DNA of 64,000 bases, taken from Suillus spraguei. Lineage: Eukaryota; Basidiomycota; Agaricomycetes; Boletales; Suillaceae. Under the pieces are notes generated by a model. The model ran no database searches. It had not been told where the DNA came from and saw nothing but the letters and a program-made list of their open reading frames with translations. Below are positions 63,693 through 64,000 of this stretch, piece by piece (positions within the stretch are counted from its first letter, which is position 1; each line of letters begins with the position of its first letter). The stretch covers positions 62,001 to 126,000 of the forward strand of contig JABCPU010000060.1 of the NCBI GenBank assembly GCA_016800925.1, read 5' to 3'. The position numbers were made by a program, and so were the translations under genes.

Positions 63693-64000
63693 TTATTGTT
63701 CTGTGCTCATATCTCTGTTTGTTGGTTTTTTCAACTGATTTTCCGCTAACAGGAGAGCCTGTACATTGCCAGTTCTAGTTAAACCAAGAACTGCTGGTGA
63801 CTTGGAAGTCACAGAACTTTGCTGGAGTGACCGTCTTCTAATGACATTTGGGGACATGACGAGACTACGCCCACCAAATTTAACGATCCAGTCAAGATCA
63901 CACCCATTCGAGTCCGAGTCGAATGTATTTCTCGATACGTTTTCTGAATCAATATCAGAATCACCACTCGCGTCGGATGATGAACTCTTACAGCTATCTT
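63693..64000 (-). CDS. 3' end of an unrecognised gene entering from the right edge
   Basis: The minus strand is open for 102 codons from base 64000 to the TAA at 63693-63695, without an internal start. It reads a Ser/Asp-rich stretch (SSSSDASGDSDIDSENVSRN), then DLDWIVKFGGRSLVMSPNVI, RRRSLQQSS and VLGLTRTGNVQALLLAENQL. The acidic-serine run followed by a short ordered tail looks like the C-terminus of a regulatory protein. The family is not known to me. Most of the gene lies outside the window. Confidence 0.55.
   Translation of the reverse strand, partial: DSCKSSSSDASGDSDIDSENVSRNTFDSDSNGCDLDWIVKFGGRSLVMSPNVIRRRSLQQSSVTSKSPAVLGLTRTGNVQALLLAENQLKKPTNRDMSTEQ

Overview
The window is genomic DNA of a filamentous basidiomycete, most likely an Agaricomycete. 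Genes carry many short GT-AG introns of about 46-62 nt. The repeats include a Plavaka-type transposase, chromodomain Ty3/Gypsy elements and a passenger protein with paired cysteine motifs, all typical of mushroom-forming fungi. I see no tRNA, rRNA or CRISPR array.

Layout. Positions 1-10438 are a compact housekeeping block. Four genes lie on the minus strand: a Cid1-type nucleotidyltransferase running off the left edge, mitochondrial enoyl reductase ETR1, deadenylase subunit PAN3, and the SRAP/HMCES abasic-site protein. FIG4 lies on the plus strand, divergent from HMCES across 107 bp. The reading frame of FIG4 needs two one-base corrections. Positions 10439 to about 57040 are a repeat island of about 46 kb. 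On the right, 57905-60853 is a complete six-exon DEF1-like gene (890 codons) with a CUE-like start, an RGG box and a Gln/Pro-rich tail. The last 3 kb hold a GAPDH-like relic, a membrane-protein relic and the 3' end of an unrecognised gene that leaves the right edge.

The island is a nest of LTR retrotransposon remnants. Three LTR families recur in both orientations. A is about 750-770 bp, TGTCATATACC...AGTCTTAACA in sense. B is 473-475 bp with a 622 bp variant, TGTTACA...CGTAACA in sense. C is about 1.4-1.6 kb, TGTTACAACCATGC...TATATGACA as written on the plus strand when direct. A fourth family, D, has one copy of 475 bp. Most copies are solo LTRs, and many have exact 5-bp target-site duplications, so the order of insertion can be read (for example D in A in C in a Gypsy pol). 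A is the LTR of a chromodomain Gypsy element (pol 12599-14960 minus; gag 24701-25476 plus). B is the LTR of a second Gypsy element, present as two gag-pol copies (34485-36776 and 46634-48196, both minus). Other pieces are a LINE (32050-34485 minus), a decayed Plavaka transposase (53039-56770 plus) with a divergent companion reading frame, a TA-flanked MITE, and several transposon-associated reading frames of unknown function.

None of the transposon proteins seen is intact. Catalytic residues are changed in one integrase (D to N), one reverse transcriptase (YLND for YLDD) and one protease (DCG for DSG). The observations most worth a second look are an intron-bearing cysteine-motif gene antisense between pol and the 3' LTR of the A element, a shared in-frame stop between capsid and zinc knuckle in both B-type gag copies, modules shared between the A and C LTRs, a GGAGCGGA octamer array inside a C LTR, and a 31-bp inverted repeat starting immediately after the Plavaka stop codon. 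All identifications are by eye from translated motifs; no database search was run.
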